From Sinonovacula constricta (lineage: Eukaryota; Mollusca; Bivalvia; Cardiida; Solecurtidae): a stretch of 64,000 nucleotides of DNA. The notes beneath the pieces were generated by a model. That model was not told the origin of the DNA. It saw only the letters and a list, made by a program, of their open reading frames with translations, and did not search any database. Of this stretch, positions 13,465-24,158 are shown piece by piece. The stretch's first letter is position 1, and the number at the start of each line of letters is the position of its first letter. The position numbers and the translations under genes were made by a program. The stretch is from contig CM017563.1 in NCBI GenBank assembly GCA_007844125.1, positions 372,001 through 436,000 of the forward strand, in the 5' to 3' direction.

Positions 13465-13563
13465 CAGGAGTAGTAGAAGCAGTAGTAGCAGCAGTAGTAG
13501 TAGTAATTGTATCAACATTCAATAGGCCTTTCCGAAAAGTGAGTTACTTCCCTTTAATATTTG
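13465..13563 (+). repeat. 98-bp direct repeat, copy 2
   Basis: Second copy of the repeat at 12326-12424. Similarity ends at about 13563, exactly where an open reading frame with a SAP-like motif begins. Confidence 0.9.
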
Positions 13564-13881
13564 TCAAACATTTGGAACGCTTCGGCTCTGGGTGGTAATT
13601 CTTTTGGCAAGATTGCGGACGCATCAGACGAACATTCTAAGTTTTTCAGTGATTCAATGATAGATGAGCTTTCGGCAGTTAAGCTGAAATGCTATTTGCG
13701 TTTTCAAAACCAGCATGTGACCGGGAAGAAGGAGGAACTTGTTCTACAAGCTAAAGGTGTTGAAAATCTTTCAAAATCGGACCATTTTGTGCATCGTAAA
13801 CGGAGTAAGGGCGGTCTCCAATATGACAAAAACATTAATGACTTCCAAAGGCCAAGTGATGCCTCCCGCTTCAGAGATTAA
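13564..13881 (+). pseudogene. SAP-motif reading-frame fragment
   Basis: An open frame of about 105 codons ending at TAA 13879-13881. It opens directly after the 98-bp repeat and has no ATG before 13657. From that ATG the residues MIDELSAVKLKCYLRFQNQH then VTGKKEELV match the pattern of a SAP motif: leucine-rich first helix, a GxK turn, then a second helix. SAP motifs are DNA-binding helix pairs, and in molluscs they also occur at the start of transposon-linked genes; which applies here is unknown. The rest is basic (KRSKGG) without further recognised domains. No splice donor was clearly identified, and the abrupt start at the repeat border suggests a truncated copy or a single exon. Confidence 0.4.
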
Positions 13882-14454
13882 GTTTATGTAATGTTTATGA
13901 TTTTTGCCTACTTTAAGTGATAGGGACATATACAATTTCTCTGTGTATAAGGAAGGAACAAAGAAGCCATTGAGGGCAAAATTATGTTATGACTATAGAC
14001 ATGACGGATGACAGTTGTTTCGCTACCCATATTTTTCGCAACTGATGTTTCGCAACCTAGGTCCTTTCCTTAATCGGCTAATCTTAGCGAGTCACGTGAC
14101 CCACTAGTTGCAGAACGAGGGCATACGTGACATACTGCGTCTCGCAGTATCCATTGGTAGGTGCACGGACGTCGTGTAAACTTCATTGACAACCTACCAC
14201 CGTATTTACATGGAGGTTTCCTTTCCCGTTTATTTTGTCAGAAAAAGATTACAACAAACGTGAAAACCCACAGCAACAAAATACATTTTATTAATTCATA
14301 ACGGAAGTATCAGCTAAACATTAAATACGTGTTCCTGTTCAAAAGAGATACATATATATATAGTATTTACTGAGATAATGTTATGTTTATTCCTATACTT
14401 ACTCAAAGAAGATGTTGAAAGACGTGTCAATGCATTTATCACAATTCCTTGTGT
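13882..14454. other. No gene recognised
   Basis: Non-repetitive sequence without a supported reading frame. Confidence 0.55.
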
Positions 14455-15110
14455 TCACAAGCTTGTCTAAGAATTCACATAGTGACCCCACGTGGCCCAA
14501 TAACAAAGTCATCCGAGGTTGTATGACGACAAACTTTCTGACCAAGTTTGGTGAAGATTGGGCTATAAATGTTGCCTCTAGTGTGTTCAGAAACTGGTTC
14601 AAGGATCTGACTTTCTGACCTATTTTTGACCCCACCTGAACCAGTGACGAACTCTTCTAAGATTTAATGCAGGCAACCATGCTTATCAAGTTTGAAGCAG
14701 ATTGGGCTTAAAATGGGCCTCCAGTGTGTTCACAACCTTTTTCTAACTTTTGACCTAGTGACCTACTTTTAACCCCAGTTAGAAACTTTGTCAACTATTT
14801 ATGCAGACAAACATTCTGGACAAGTTAAGTGAAGTTTGGGCTATAAAAGTCGTCTTTCGCCTGACCACAACTTTTTCCTAAAAATGACCTTTTGTCCTAC
14901 TTTTTGATCACAGGTGTCCCAATAATAAACTAATTCAAGATTTCATGCAGACAAACAATCTGACCAAGTTTAATGAAGTCTGAATAAAAACTGTGGCCTC
15001 TGGAATGTTCACAAGCTAAATTGTTGACGCCACACGACGGGCGACGGATGCCGGACGATGGGGTATCAGAAAAACTCACTTTGAGCACATTGTTCTCAAA
15101 TGAGCTAAAG
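14455..15110. repeat. Second 136-bp array with its terminal module
   Basis: About four diverged units of the same 136-bp repeat as at 5500-7212. The array ends in a GACGGGCGACGGATGCCGGA run (about 15037-15056) and a terminal block with CTCACTTTGAGCAC facing AAATGAGCTAAAG. I recall the same ending on other bivalve copies, so this looks like one complete right end of the element. Confidence 0.8.
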
Positions 15111-15949
15111 AAAAATCGGCTCTTTACTTGATCACTCAACTCACTTTGTACAGTGACTTCTGGTTGGAGTGCGCAACCAGCAAGCCACGACGAAAAATAT
15201 GTTATCAGTATAATCAACATCAAGAACAAGATGATGTTCATAACTGCTGTTAATGTATTATTTTTATTAGTAGGGTTAGTATCATTTAATTTCTGGAAGG
15301 TAAATAGCCTGTTTTACATGTTAAACAATTTATCATAATGTCATTTTATTATGATAGGTGGGGAACATTTGAACACAACACTGATGCTAAATCTCAATAA
15401 AATCTGTGACTGAATTATGTCAAGTCCAATGCTATGAAAGCCTTAACGTGGCGCACTACATCAGTTATAATTATGAATGAGACCCGCGAATTGTATAACG
15501 TACAGGCTCAGATCCAGAGTTTTTAAGACTGGATGCGGGGTGGTGATTGGGGGAATACATGGAAAAAATCTACGCTTAAAAATTGTGTTTCTAGAATATT
15601 GGCATTGCGTTCTGCGGTGTATCTCTGAACAAAATGTACAAAATGTATGCTTAATTGGTTTAAAATTACTCTGAAACTTAGAAAGCGAAGACGTGAAACT
15701 TGAGCAAGAAAACTGTGTTTTTACTGGTCCCAATTTCCTTAATAAGTATGCTCAACTAGGCAAACACATACTTTCATTTTAATTGGAGCGTATAATGCAA
15801 CTAGGTTACATTTTTCGGCTCTGTTTTCCTATCAACTGAATATGCTTATTTGGCAAGAAATTAATATATATTTTTTTAAATACATTTTAGCAACCAATTA
15901 TGATCCTTATAGCAACATTCAGTCTTGTTTTAGTCGAGGAAAAAAACTA
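15111..15949. other. No gene recognised
   Basis: AT-rich sequence with overlapping short frames on both strands and no recognisable domain. Confidence 0.55.
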
Positions 15950-16035
15950 ACCAATGCCTGGGTAGAACCACCAATGCACTGCAAGTCATCTGAAAGACCT
16001 TCCCATCTTAAGTCCTTCGACCAAAACGGGACTCA
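15950..16035 (-). mobile_element. Decayed SINE-like repeat fragment (family E)
   Basis: Shares a block with 37965-38122 (ACCACCAATGCACTGCAAG against ACCACTGGCACACTTCAAG, then CTTAAGTCCTTCG against ATTAAGTCCTTCG). Only the tail part is present here. The better copy carries a tRNA-like head. Confidence 0.45.
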
Positions 16036-16194
16036 TATCCACGCGTGTCAAGTTCTAATCTCGAAAAGAACTTTTAAATAGGTAGATGTTCTGGCGGTGC
16101 GCTAGTAGTTCTAACCAGTCATTTTTCATGATCTCCTCTACCAACACCAAGCTGAACATTGCCGATATGAATATAAATGTGTGGGTGAAGTATA

Positions 16195-16500
16195 ATACAA
16201 GAGGGACATGATAGCATCAGAATGCTTTTAACAACCTTGATACAAGGCCACCAAAGGAATACATAAATCAAATAACAAAGCCTTTTGGCTTCTGACAAGA
16301 TTCCCAGAGTTTTCCTATAATGAAATATAAAATGGCTACAGATCTAGATGTTTTGAACAATGTTGATACAGGACCACCCAAGGAACATGTGTACGAAATA
16401 TCAAGGCTCTACTATCTACTGTAGTTTCTCATAGGAACATTTTTTAAGTTTTTCTATATAGCCTTAAAAAATGGCCGCACCCCTGGTCAGAACAATCTAC
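16195..16500. repeat. Diverged tandem repeat, about 150 bp, two units
   Basis: Two related units with ACAACCTTGATACAAGGCCA / ACAATGTTGATACAGGACCA followed by CCAAGGAA-type and TTTTCCTATA / TTTTTCTATATAG blocks. The wording resembles another dispersed bivalve repeat. Confidence 0.55.
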
Positions 16501-17071
16501 ATATAGCTTTCCATTTGAAGATGTTCAAATTATGAGCATAGTAGAACGTAAATTAGACCCCGATTGCGATCGGTATAAATCCCAATATTTGTTTGTAGCG
16601 GAAGTCTTCCGACATTGTACGAATCAGTCGTAGGACGAAAAAAGAAAAAAAAACGTTTTTAAACGCAGCCACCACAGCTAGAAGCGATCATATTACAACA
16701 TGTAGCCTCAAAATGGCGGTCAACTCTACGTACACAACTAAGGGATAAACACGCTAAATTAGCGCAGCTATCCATAAACAATTCTATAGTTTAACACGCG
16801 TTCGCAGAAACTAACATGTAAAACTTATGGTATTCTTACCTTTATGTGATTGTCAGGGCAGCCATCCATGGTCTTTGTTCATTATGGCTGTCTGAAGATT
16901 CAATAACACAACGACGAACTAAATCAAGCTGGCGACTCTTTTTGTTTCTACCCTCTCCTTAACGTTAGAAACCAATTTGAAGAAAAAAGATTGACCCGCT
17001 GCGACCGTATATTTTATACTAGATTAACTCATGAAAAGCAAATGTACTTAATGTGTGTTATAGTCGACCCT

Positions 17072-17264
17072 ATCTGTCTGCCTGTCTGTCTGCCTGCATT
17101 CCAGCATGCCTTCCTGCCTGCCTACCTACACACCCTTCCACTTACACCCATTCATCCATCCATCCATCTATCCATCCATTTATCGATCCATCTATCCATC
17201 CATCCATGTATCTATATCTGCCTGTCTACCTACCTCCCTGCCTCCCTACCCACCTACCTACCAA
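17072..17264. repeat. Tetranucleotide microsatellite (CTGC/CCAT/CTAC)
   Basis: Compound run of TCTG, CCTG, CCAT, CTAT and CTAC units. The proline/serine-rich frames across it are artefacts. Confidence 0.95.
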
Positions 17265-17344
17265 CCATTATGTCGAATCTCTAGTATAAGTATTATAAGT
17301 AGAAAGAAGTGATAGAGTTGAAAAGAGATATAAAAAGAGAGCTT

Positions 17345-18253
17345 GGAGTGTTGACTTAAAAATAAAAGTTTACTATACGTTAGCATATGGGGAGGCATGT
17401 CCAACACAGTTTTGTTAAACTCATTTTATGTTTGGCACGATATACTGTCTGTAGGCAGGTTGTTTCAATGAAATATTGCTCTTGGGAAAAATTAATATTT
17501 GTAATAATCAGTTGAGGCAGAGATAAATTGATTATAAGCTAGAGGGTGAGAATGTCTTGAAATCCTAGTCATTGGTGGTAAAGTTACCAAAATGTGCATT
17601 TCTATTAGACACTTAATAACCATAAACATCATGGCAAGACGACTGTCTATACACCGTTGATCTAGTCTGCGCCAGTGTCGAAATTCAAGCATCACTGACA
17701 CACCGCAAAAGTCGCCCGTAATCATTTTGACCCATATTGCTGCCCTGCCTTGCACTGCCTCGACTTTGCTGTCAGTTCCGAATGGATTTGGTGTGTGAGT
17801 GTATCAGTGTTGGGAGACCAGACAGAGGAGCAATAATCCAATTTAGGTCTTACTAGTATTTCTTAGGCTGTTGCTTTGAGTGGTTCAGATTGAGTTTGTA
17901 TATGCCCACGTAGGAAGCCTAAGCTTCAGTTAGCTTTTTGGGTTACTCTTTTGATGTGTGTTTCCCAAGTCAAGTCTGAGGTGATGTCTACAGCTAAATA
18001 TCTAGCTGAGAAGGTTGAAGCTAGCTGAGTACCATAAAATATTTATTTTGTACTGCTGTGTAGGACCTCGAAACATAAATCACCTGGCAAAACCACAGCC
18101 AAGGGAACAGGCTTGGGTGCACCAGGGGGGAAAGAGGACAATTTGATGAGCATGACTCTAGATTGGCTCCGTAGATTTTCTTCGTCATGGCTCCGTTCTT
18201 AAGGGTACAGAGATCATTTTGGGGGACTTTTGATGATTTTTTGGATGAGAGTG
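17345..18253 (-). mobile_element. Decayed non-LTR (CR1/Jockey-like) retrotransposon, RT C-terminal end
   Basis: Minus-strand fragment of a LINE polyprotein covering the end of the reverse transcriptase. Read leftward it has DLTWETHIKRV, LVRPKLDYCSSVWSP, a QGRAAIWVK block, LDQRCIDSRLAMMF and DYYKY followed by the NNLP terminus. These are the conserved blocks of the RT thumb and C-terminal region in CR1/Jockey-type elements. Stops and frameshifts break it, so it is dead. It is the left half of a duplicated segment: 29365-30249 is the second copy, and the Ty3/gypsy element at 18254 has cut the first copy at its right end. Confidence 0.8.
18250..18253. repeat. Target-site duplication AGTG (left)
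   Basis: AGTG here and at 24594-24597 flank the LTR element. The uninterrupted site in the duplicate segment reads GAGAGTGTTAGATAG at about 30244-30258, with one AGTG. Confidence 0.9.
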
Positions 18254-18728
18254 TGTTACGAGCAGTGTCGCTATATAAGTTTATTTATAAAATGGCGCGT
18301 TTACTTAACGACGAAATGGTGTAACATAAAGAACAAGCCAACAACAAACTAGTACAATTATGTTTAATTTTAATAAACAATTTAATCTATGGCGTAATAA
18401 AACAATAACAAATAAATGAGACAAAATTTCAGAAAGCAAAATAAATGTTAGCTGACAGTTTGTCACTTTAGGAGGTGTCCCTTAAATAGTCCAACTAAAA
18501 ATCCTGATGAGTTTTCTGTAGAATGTCCTCGTACATAAGCACAGTTGAAAAAATCCAAAGGTAGAACAAAACACGAATATAAATGATATAATTCCCAATT
18601 CAACACTTTAATGTTTATATTACTGTAGAATATTGTAAGTCCACGTAGGTTCCAAACACAAAAAAGTAATCCAAACTTCCTTTAAATCGGCAAACACGCC
18701 CTTATATATACCCAAACAATTTCTAGTA
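18254..18728 (-). repeat. Left (3') LTR, rearranged
   Basis: It starts TGTTACGAGCAGTGTCGCTA, matching TGTTACGACCGGTGTCGCTA at 24159. Compared with the right LTR it has about 275 extra bases (about 18284-18558). Matching resumes at AAAGGTAGAACAAAACACGA and runs to about 18728, after which similarity is lost, so the inner end of this LTR is missing or diverged. Confidence 0.75.
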
Positions 18729-18986
18729 AGTTGTTTATTACAACAATGATACAAAATACAATATAAGTGTCACAAGTTAAACAGATGTAATATCAAAACA
18801 TATGATATTTCAAATTTACACAATTTAGTGTTACAAAATACAAAATGCATGTATTACTTATTCACCAGACATCATATCAAAACAAACTGTAATCAATGTA
18901 ACACAATTATAGTTACACAAAGTTCAAAATACATGCACTCTTTTGAATAAACATGTTGAAATAACATATTGTGCTTCAGTTAACAA

Positions 18987-20545
18987 TTACATACGAGACA
19001 GAGCATCAGGTATAACATTGTCTTTTCCTTGTAAGAGCAGGCTCCACCTTAGTAACCTTTGGTTTTTGTTCTTTAACTTGTGTAAGAACTTAAGAGGGTT
19101 GTGGTCGCTGGATACAACAATAGGGTTAAATGAAGAATGAAGAAGTTAAATGCACTGCAAACTGTTGTATAGCAAAGATAAGAGCAATGCACACGTTTTC
19201 AATTGTAGAATAATTTCTCTGATGTTTGTTAAACTTCTTTGAAGAATAACACACGGGATGATCAATACCCCCAATATTTGATTGTACAGAACAGCACCAG
19301 CACCGACGTCACAAGCATCAAGAGCCATTGAAAAACTTTTACCAAACTCCGGTGCTAAGAGAATTGGTGCGCATTTAAGTACAGCTTTCAATTTGTCGAA
19401 TGCAGTTTGACATTGAAAACTACATACAAATGATTTACCCTTTTTGAGAAGGTTTGTCAAAGGTTCTACAATGTCAGAACTGTTTTTACACACTTTTCTG
19501 TAATAGCCTGCCATACCAAGAAATCGCATCAATTGCTTGTTACATGTAGGTATTTAAAACTCAGAAATAGCCATAACTTTTGCATCAATACGTTTTACAT
19601 GACCCTGTCCCACAAGAGGTCCTAAAAAGGTCAACGTAGCATGATAAAATTCACTTTTATCCAGGTTAATGGTTAGCTTTGCCTCACATTTAATCTGTTG
19701 AAGAAAGATCGGATGAGTTCCAATTGTTCGGCACACGGTTCTGAGTAGATGATGACGTCGTCGATGTAGGCATCGCAAATGTTAAGTGAAGAAATGACAG
19801 AGTTAATGAGTCGTTGGAACTTTGCTGGTGAATTCTTCATGCCAAATGCATAACCTTGTATTGGTACAGTCCTTCAGGTCTCACAAATGCAGACAATTTC
19901 CTTTTCTCGGCCTTTAAGAGGTACTTACCAGCAACCTTTTAGAAGATCGAACATAGTAACAAATTTGGCTTTCCCAACTTTGTCAATACAATCATCCATC
20001 CTTGGTATGGTATATGAATCCGTCTTTGTGATGATATTGATCTTTCGGTAGTCAGTGCAAAGTCTATATGTTCCATTTGATTTGGGCACAAGAAAACACG
20101 GTAAAATGTATTTGCTCTGACTAGGCTCAATAAAGTCATTGTCCAGTAAGAACTTTATTTCTTCCTTTAGATATTGTTGTTTTGATGGATTCATTCTGTG
20201 TGGATGTTGCTTACCAGCAGCTTCACTTTCAACGATAAGATCGTGTTGGATTTTATCTGTTCGTGTTGGAATATCAGGAAACAAATGTTGGAATTCACGA
20301 ACAAGTTGTTTCAACTGTGCCTTTTGATCCGGTTCCAGATGAATTAATTTCCCATCAATGTTCCTCAGAATGTCCGAATTATTCAGTTTAGTGGGACAAA
20401 GATCCACTTTGGTCACAATATCACTGTCACAAACTGAATTATTAATGTCTAAACCAGGTGGGCCAGAGTGAACAACTGACACAGGTTTACTAACATTGAG
20501 GCTATTTCTGTTAATGTACAATTTCAACATGTTAACATGGCACAT
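18987..20545 (-). pseudogene. LTR-element pol, reverse transcriptase and RNase H part
   Basis: The frame follows straight on from the integrase C-terminus. RT blocks in order are FIEPSQSKY, FLVPKSNGTYRLCTDYRKIN, IPRMDD and AKFVTMFDL (20545-19925), then a broken stretch with a stop and two frameshifts, FGMKNSPA and the catalytic YIDD (about 19760). The thumb and RNase H follow (MMRFLGMAGYYRKVCKN, an AFDKLK block, MALDACDVGAGAVL with the catalytic aspartate), and the end reads DNVIPDALSR just before TAA at 18987-18989. The normal role is copying element RNA into DNA and removing the template. The breaks mean no functional polymerase. The neighbour upstream is integrase, the reverse of the usual Ty3/gypsy order. 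Confidence 0.88.
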
Positions 20546-20559
20546 TCGTTTTTGTTTTC

Positions 20560-22342
20560 GCCTCCCATGAGTGAGTATTATGTAATTGAGGTCACTGACT
20601 TTCTTTGCAACAATGTAAGGCCCAAAGTATCTAGCTTGTAATGGTTTTCCAGGAATTGGCAGTAGTGCAAGAACCTAATCACCTGGTTTGAAAGATCTAC
20701 TTTGAGTATTAATATCATATCTAACTTTTATTTTCCAATGGGCCGCTTTGAAATTTGAACTTGCCACAAACTTTTGATAACCTTTCTCGGAAATCAGGAA
20801 GTCAGATACATACTTCAACAAGATCAATGATGATTCATCATCAGACAGGAACTTCTCCCTTAGAAATTTTAACGGTCCACGAACAGAGTGACCAAACACA
20901 AGCACAAATGGACTAAATCCAAGAGAATCGGCCGCACAAGCTCAGATGGTAGAGCCTCGGCTTGCGGATCGGGAGGTCGTGGGTTCGAACCCCGGCCGGG
21001 TCATACCAAAGACTTTAAAGTTGGTATAAGTGACTTCCCTCCTAACGCTCAGGGCTAATGGGACAGCATTACGCCTGACTCGTCGGTGTCAGTATAATGG
21101 ACCGGCCGGGTTCAGTCCCTGGGCACCTCATAAGTGCCCCTGTGCTATAATGATAGAAATGTCGCTGCGCAGTATCGGCAAAAATGCCGGCTAATCCAAT
21201 CCAATCCAATCCAAATCCAAGAGACTCCTGTATTGACTCCTTAACTGCAAACAAGAGCAATGGGATTCCATCATCCCAGCTTTTGTCATTGTCAAAGAAA
21301 TAAGTACGAATCATATTTTTCAATGTCTGGTGAAATCTCTCTACGGCTCCTTGACTTTCAGGATGATAAGCAGATGACCTATATTGCTTGATTCCTAGCT
21401 CATGCATGACCTGCTGAAAAATACCAAACATGAAATTCGAGCCTTGGTCCGATTGAAATGACTTTGGGAGGCCAACAAATGTGAAGAATTTGATAAGAGC
21501 CTTGACAATCGATTTTGACTGAATATCCCTTAAAGGTTTTGCTTCAGGAAAACGTGTCGAAGCACACATGATGGTCAAGAGATACTGATTTCCTGACTTT
21601 GTCTTAGGCAAAGCTCCAACGCAGTCTATGACAATCCGACTTAACGGTTTCTCAAATGCAGAAATGGGCTGTAATGGAGCTTTGGGAATATTTTGATTTG
21701 GTTTACCAACTAGTTGACAAATGTGACAAGAGTTGAGGTACTGAGACACGTCAGACTTAAGACCTGGCCAGAAGAAGTGGTTAAGGATCTTATTGTGAGT
21801 CTTTGTGATACCTAAATGTCCAGACATAGGTGACTCATGAGCCAGACTTAAAATTGCTTGTCTGTACTGACGAGGAAGTGATGGTTAACCGCCCAATCAT
21901 CATCAACTGCAACATCTGGTGGTCTCCATTTTCTTATCAAAACACCATTCCGTACATAATAACCGACCTGCGCACATGATATCTCATTTTCAGGTAAAAC
22001 CTTCTCGAATAAGCAATAAATATCAGGATCACTGTGTTGGTCCTGAAAAAGTTGTGACCTTGACCTTTTATCATCAAATTTGTCATTGAATGAATGACTA
22101 GCAGTTGAAAATGTTGACATATCAGAACGTGACGAACTCATATGTTTAAGGGACGGGTCATTTGCCGCGTTGTAAATCTTAACTATAAAAGTGTCAGGCA
22201 AGTCAACATTAGAAGTGACATTTTTGTTAACGGCGTTTTTAACCGAACTCTGGATAGCTTTGCTAGCCATAGAACGAGCTACTGCACAAGAAGGATAATG
22301 ATTAGGTATTTCCTGTTCAGCAGGATCAGGATGTTTGTCCAT
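20560..22342 (-). pseudogene. LTR-element pol, integrase part, interrupted by a SINE
   Basis: The upstream part (22342-21848) is an acidic linker leading to RKWRPPDV and DDDWAVNHH. After a frame break comes the zinc-finger end (SGHLGITKTHNKI, then CHIC) and the catalytic core: IVIDCVGALP (first D), SFQSDQGSNF (second D) and SSAYHPESQGAVERFH (E). The frame is then cut by a plus-strand SINE at 20927-21212 and resumes at 20905 through FKPGD, a stop at about 20673, and a GPY/F-type end (ARYFGPYIVAKK, about 20600-20640) that runs directly into the RT frame. Integrase inserts the DNA copy into the host genome. The core residues are intact, but the frame is not. Confidence 0.88.
20927..21212 (+). 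mobile_element. tRNA-derived SINE (family B) nested in the integrase frame
   Basis: The tRNA-like head has an A-box (AGCTCAGATGGTAGAGCC) and a B-box (GGTTCGAACCCC), followed by a body with CAAAGACTTTAAAGTTGG and ATTACGCCTGACTCGTCGG and an (AATCC)n tail. A 12-bp target-site duplication AAATCCAAGAGA lies at 20915-20926 and 21213-21224. Related copies are at 43998-44275 and, truncated and reversed, 55043-55192. Confidence 0.92.
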
Positions 22343-22352
22343 AATAGGTGTG

Positions 22353-22622
22353 TCAGTTACGAGTCACTAAACCACTAACTAAAGTGGAAGACAAACCAAT
22401 GTCATGGAGAGAAACAGTTAAAGAACCACACTCTACACCCTGAAAATTAACACTAACTCCAGAGAAGGTCTTCTCGGAAAACGGCAGCGTATCTGCCAAA
22501 ATAAGACATTGCGACGCTCCTGTGTCTCTCAATATTTTAATAGGGGTAGGCGGGCAAGAATCACCTGGAAGTAATACAAAGCCATTTGACATAAATGGCT
22601 CATAAATATCCATAACAGACAT
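22353..22622 (-). pseudogene. LTR-element aspartic protease domain
   Basis: A 90-residue frame with the retropepsin active-site triad in ILRDTGASQCLIL, preceded by a PPTPIK stretch and followed by a hydrophobic strand region (SGVSVNFQGVECGSLTVSL). Retropepsins act as dimers and cut the Gag-Pol precursor. It sits between gag (right) and integrase (left), in a different frame from both neighbours. Confidence 0.8.
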
Positions 22623-22789
22623 GAATTGGGTTTTGAAACCTCAACGGTGTAAAAAAGCTCTTTTGCCTTTGGCAAGAAGTCATGTTTGTTAGCCTGATCA
22701 AAAGTGTCAACTTCGACATAAGTCTGTGACATTGACTTAAAAGTGGTGAGGCCTGTTCGTTTGTACCCACCACAAGACTGCTTCTCCTT

Positions 22790-23614
22790 TCATTTTAAAT
22801 AGTAAGAAATGAGGTGACCAGTTTTCTTGCAATAATTGCAAGTAACATTGGATAAGGTATTTCGTTCACCAGACGGTTTTTGTCTGTGAGAAATTAACTG
22901 ACATGAAAAGCCAGTATAATTACTTTTGTGTTTTAACTTAGCATTTACATGTCGACTTGAATTGGTATTTCTTGAAGTGCTTAGTGTAGATGTGAAGTTT
23001 GGTTTAGGAGCAAATGAAACCTTGTGAGTCAAATAATATTCATCAGCCAAACGAGCAGATTCATCTAAAGTTTCAACTTGTTTTTCATCAATGAAGGTCT
23101 TAATATCAGGTTGGATGAAGCGTTTTACCTCCTCTATAAGCATAAGCTGTCGTAATTTGGCATGGTCTTGTTCTATTCCTTTAGTTGAACACCATCGGTC
23201 AAATACTTGTGTTTTTGTTCTAGCAAATTCAACATGTTTTTGATTTGTTTCTTTTTTACAATTCCTAAATTCTTGTCTATATGCCTCAGGGACCAGTTCG
23301 TAGCCTTTAAGGATGTAATCTTTGACAAGAACATAGTTACAACACTGTTCAGTGCTTAACTGTGTATAGATTTCACGTGATTTACCTAACAGAACAGTTT
23401 GCAGAAGTAAAGTCCGGTGGTCTTTTTGCCATTTCAAGTTATCTGCAACTTTCTCAAAATGTAAAAAGTATTAGTCAACATCCTTTTCTTGAAACGGACG
23501 AACAAGTCTAATATTCTTTGACACATCAAATGCTTTATTTTGAATGGGTGTCTGATCTGCTCTTTCAAGTTTCTCCAATTCTAACTGAAACTGCCTGTCT
23601 TGTTCTCCTTCTTC

Positions 23615-23649
<35 letters not shown>

Positions 23650-24043
23650 GTTCTCTTTCTCCTTCTCGTTCTCGTTCTCTCTCTTCTCGCTCTTTTTCTC
23701 GTTCTCTCTCTTCTCGTACTCGTTCCATTTTCTTTTCTTCTAACTTTAACCTTTGTTATTCTAATCGCTCTTCGCTTTCCATTCTTAATTTCTCTAATTG
23801 CAACTTAAATTCTATGTCCTGGTCTGACACATCTTCCTTTACAAACGACATAAAGTCAGCCTTAAATATGTTGTCGTCACTTAAAGTTTAAATAAGCATG
23901 TTGCAAATAGCATGTTTCCTCACGGATGCTTTAAGTCCAGGAACATTATAATGAGCAGCGATGTCGAGCAAATCAGACTTTTTGGCCAAATTAAACTCCT
24001 CCTAAATAGGCGACTTTACACAATTTTCCAAATTAAATGCCAT
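22790..24043 (-). pseudogene. LTR-element gag
   Basis: A likely start ATG lies at 24043 (MAFNLENCVKSP), followed by a stop, then a helical N-terminal stretch (LAKKSDLLDIAAHYNVPG), another stop at about 23888, and a very long Arg/Glu-rich segment (23728-23590) expanded through a CT/GA microsatellite. The capsid-like part (23437-22900) has FDRWCSTKGIEQD and REIYTQLS blocks. It ends in a zinc knuckle C-x2-C-x4-H-x4 in which the last cysteine is tyrosine (CNYCKKTGHLISYY). Gag forms the particle and binds the RNA. At least three breaks show this copy is dead. Confidence 0.8.
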
Positions 24044-24133
24044 GGTAGCTTGTTGCTGGTTTGTAAAAATATGAAATATGTGTTCACAAAAAAAAATGCA
24101 CACAAAAATAGCAGAGTTATCCTTTAATGTTTT

Positions 24134-24153
24134 AAATCCCGGATGAGCCCTTA
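24134..24153 (-). promoter_or_regulatory. Primer-binding site matching the 3' end of tRNA-Pro
   Basis: Read on the plus strand this is AAATCCCGGATGAGCCCTTA, agreeing at 17 of 20 positions with the animal tRNA-Pro 3' end as I remember it (…CGGACGAGCCC plus CCA). It sits five bases inside the 5' LTR, where a primer tRNA should anneal. The three differences are all C to T, as expected for decay of an old copy. Confidence 0.75.
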
Positions 24154-24158
24154 ATTTC

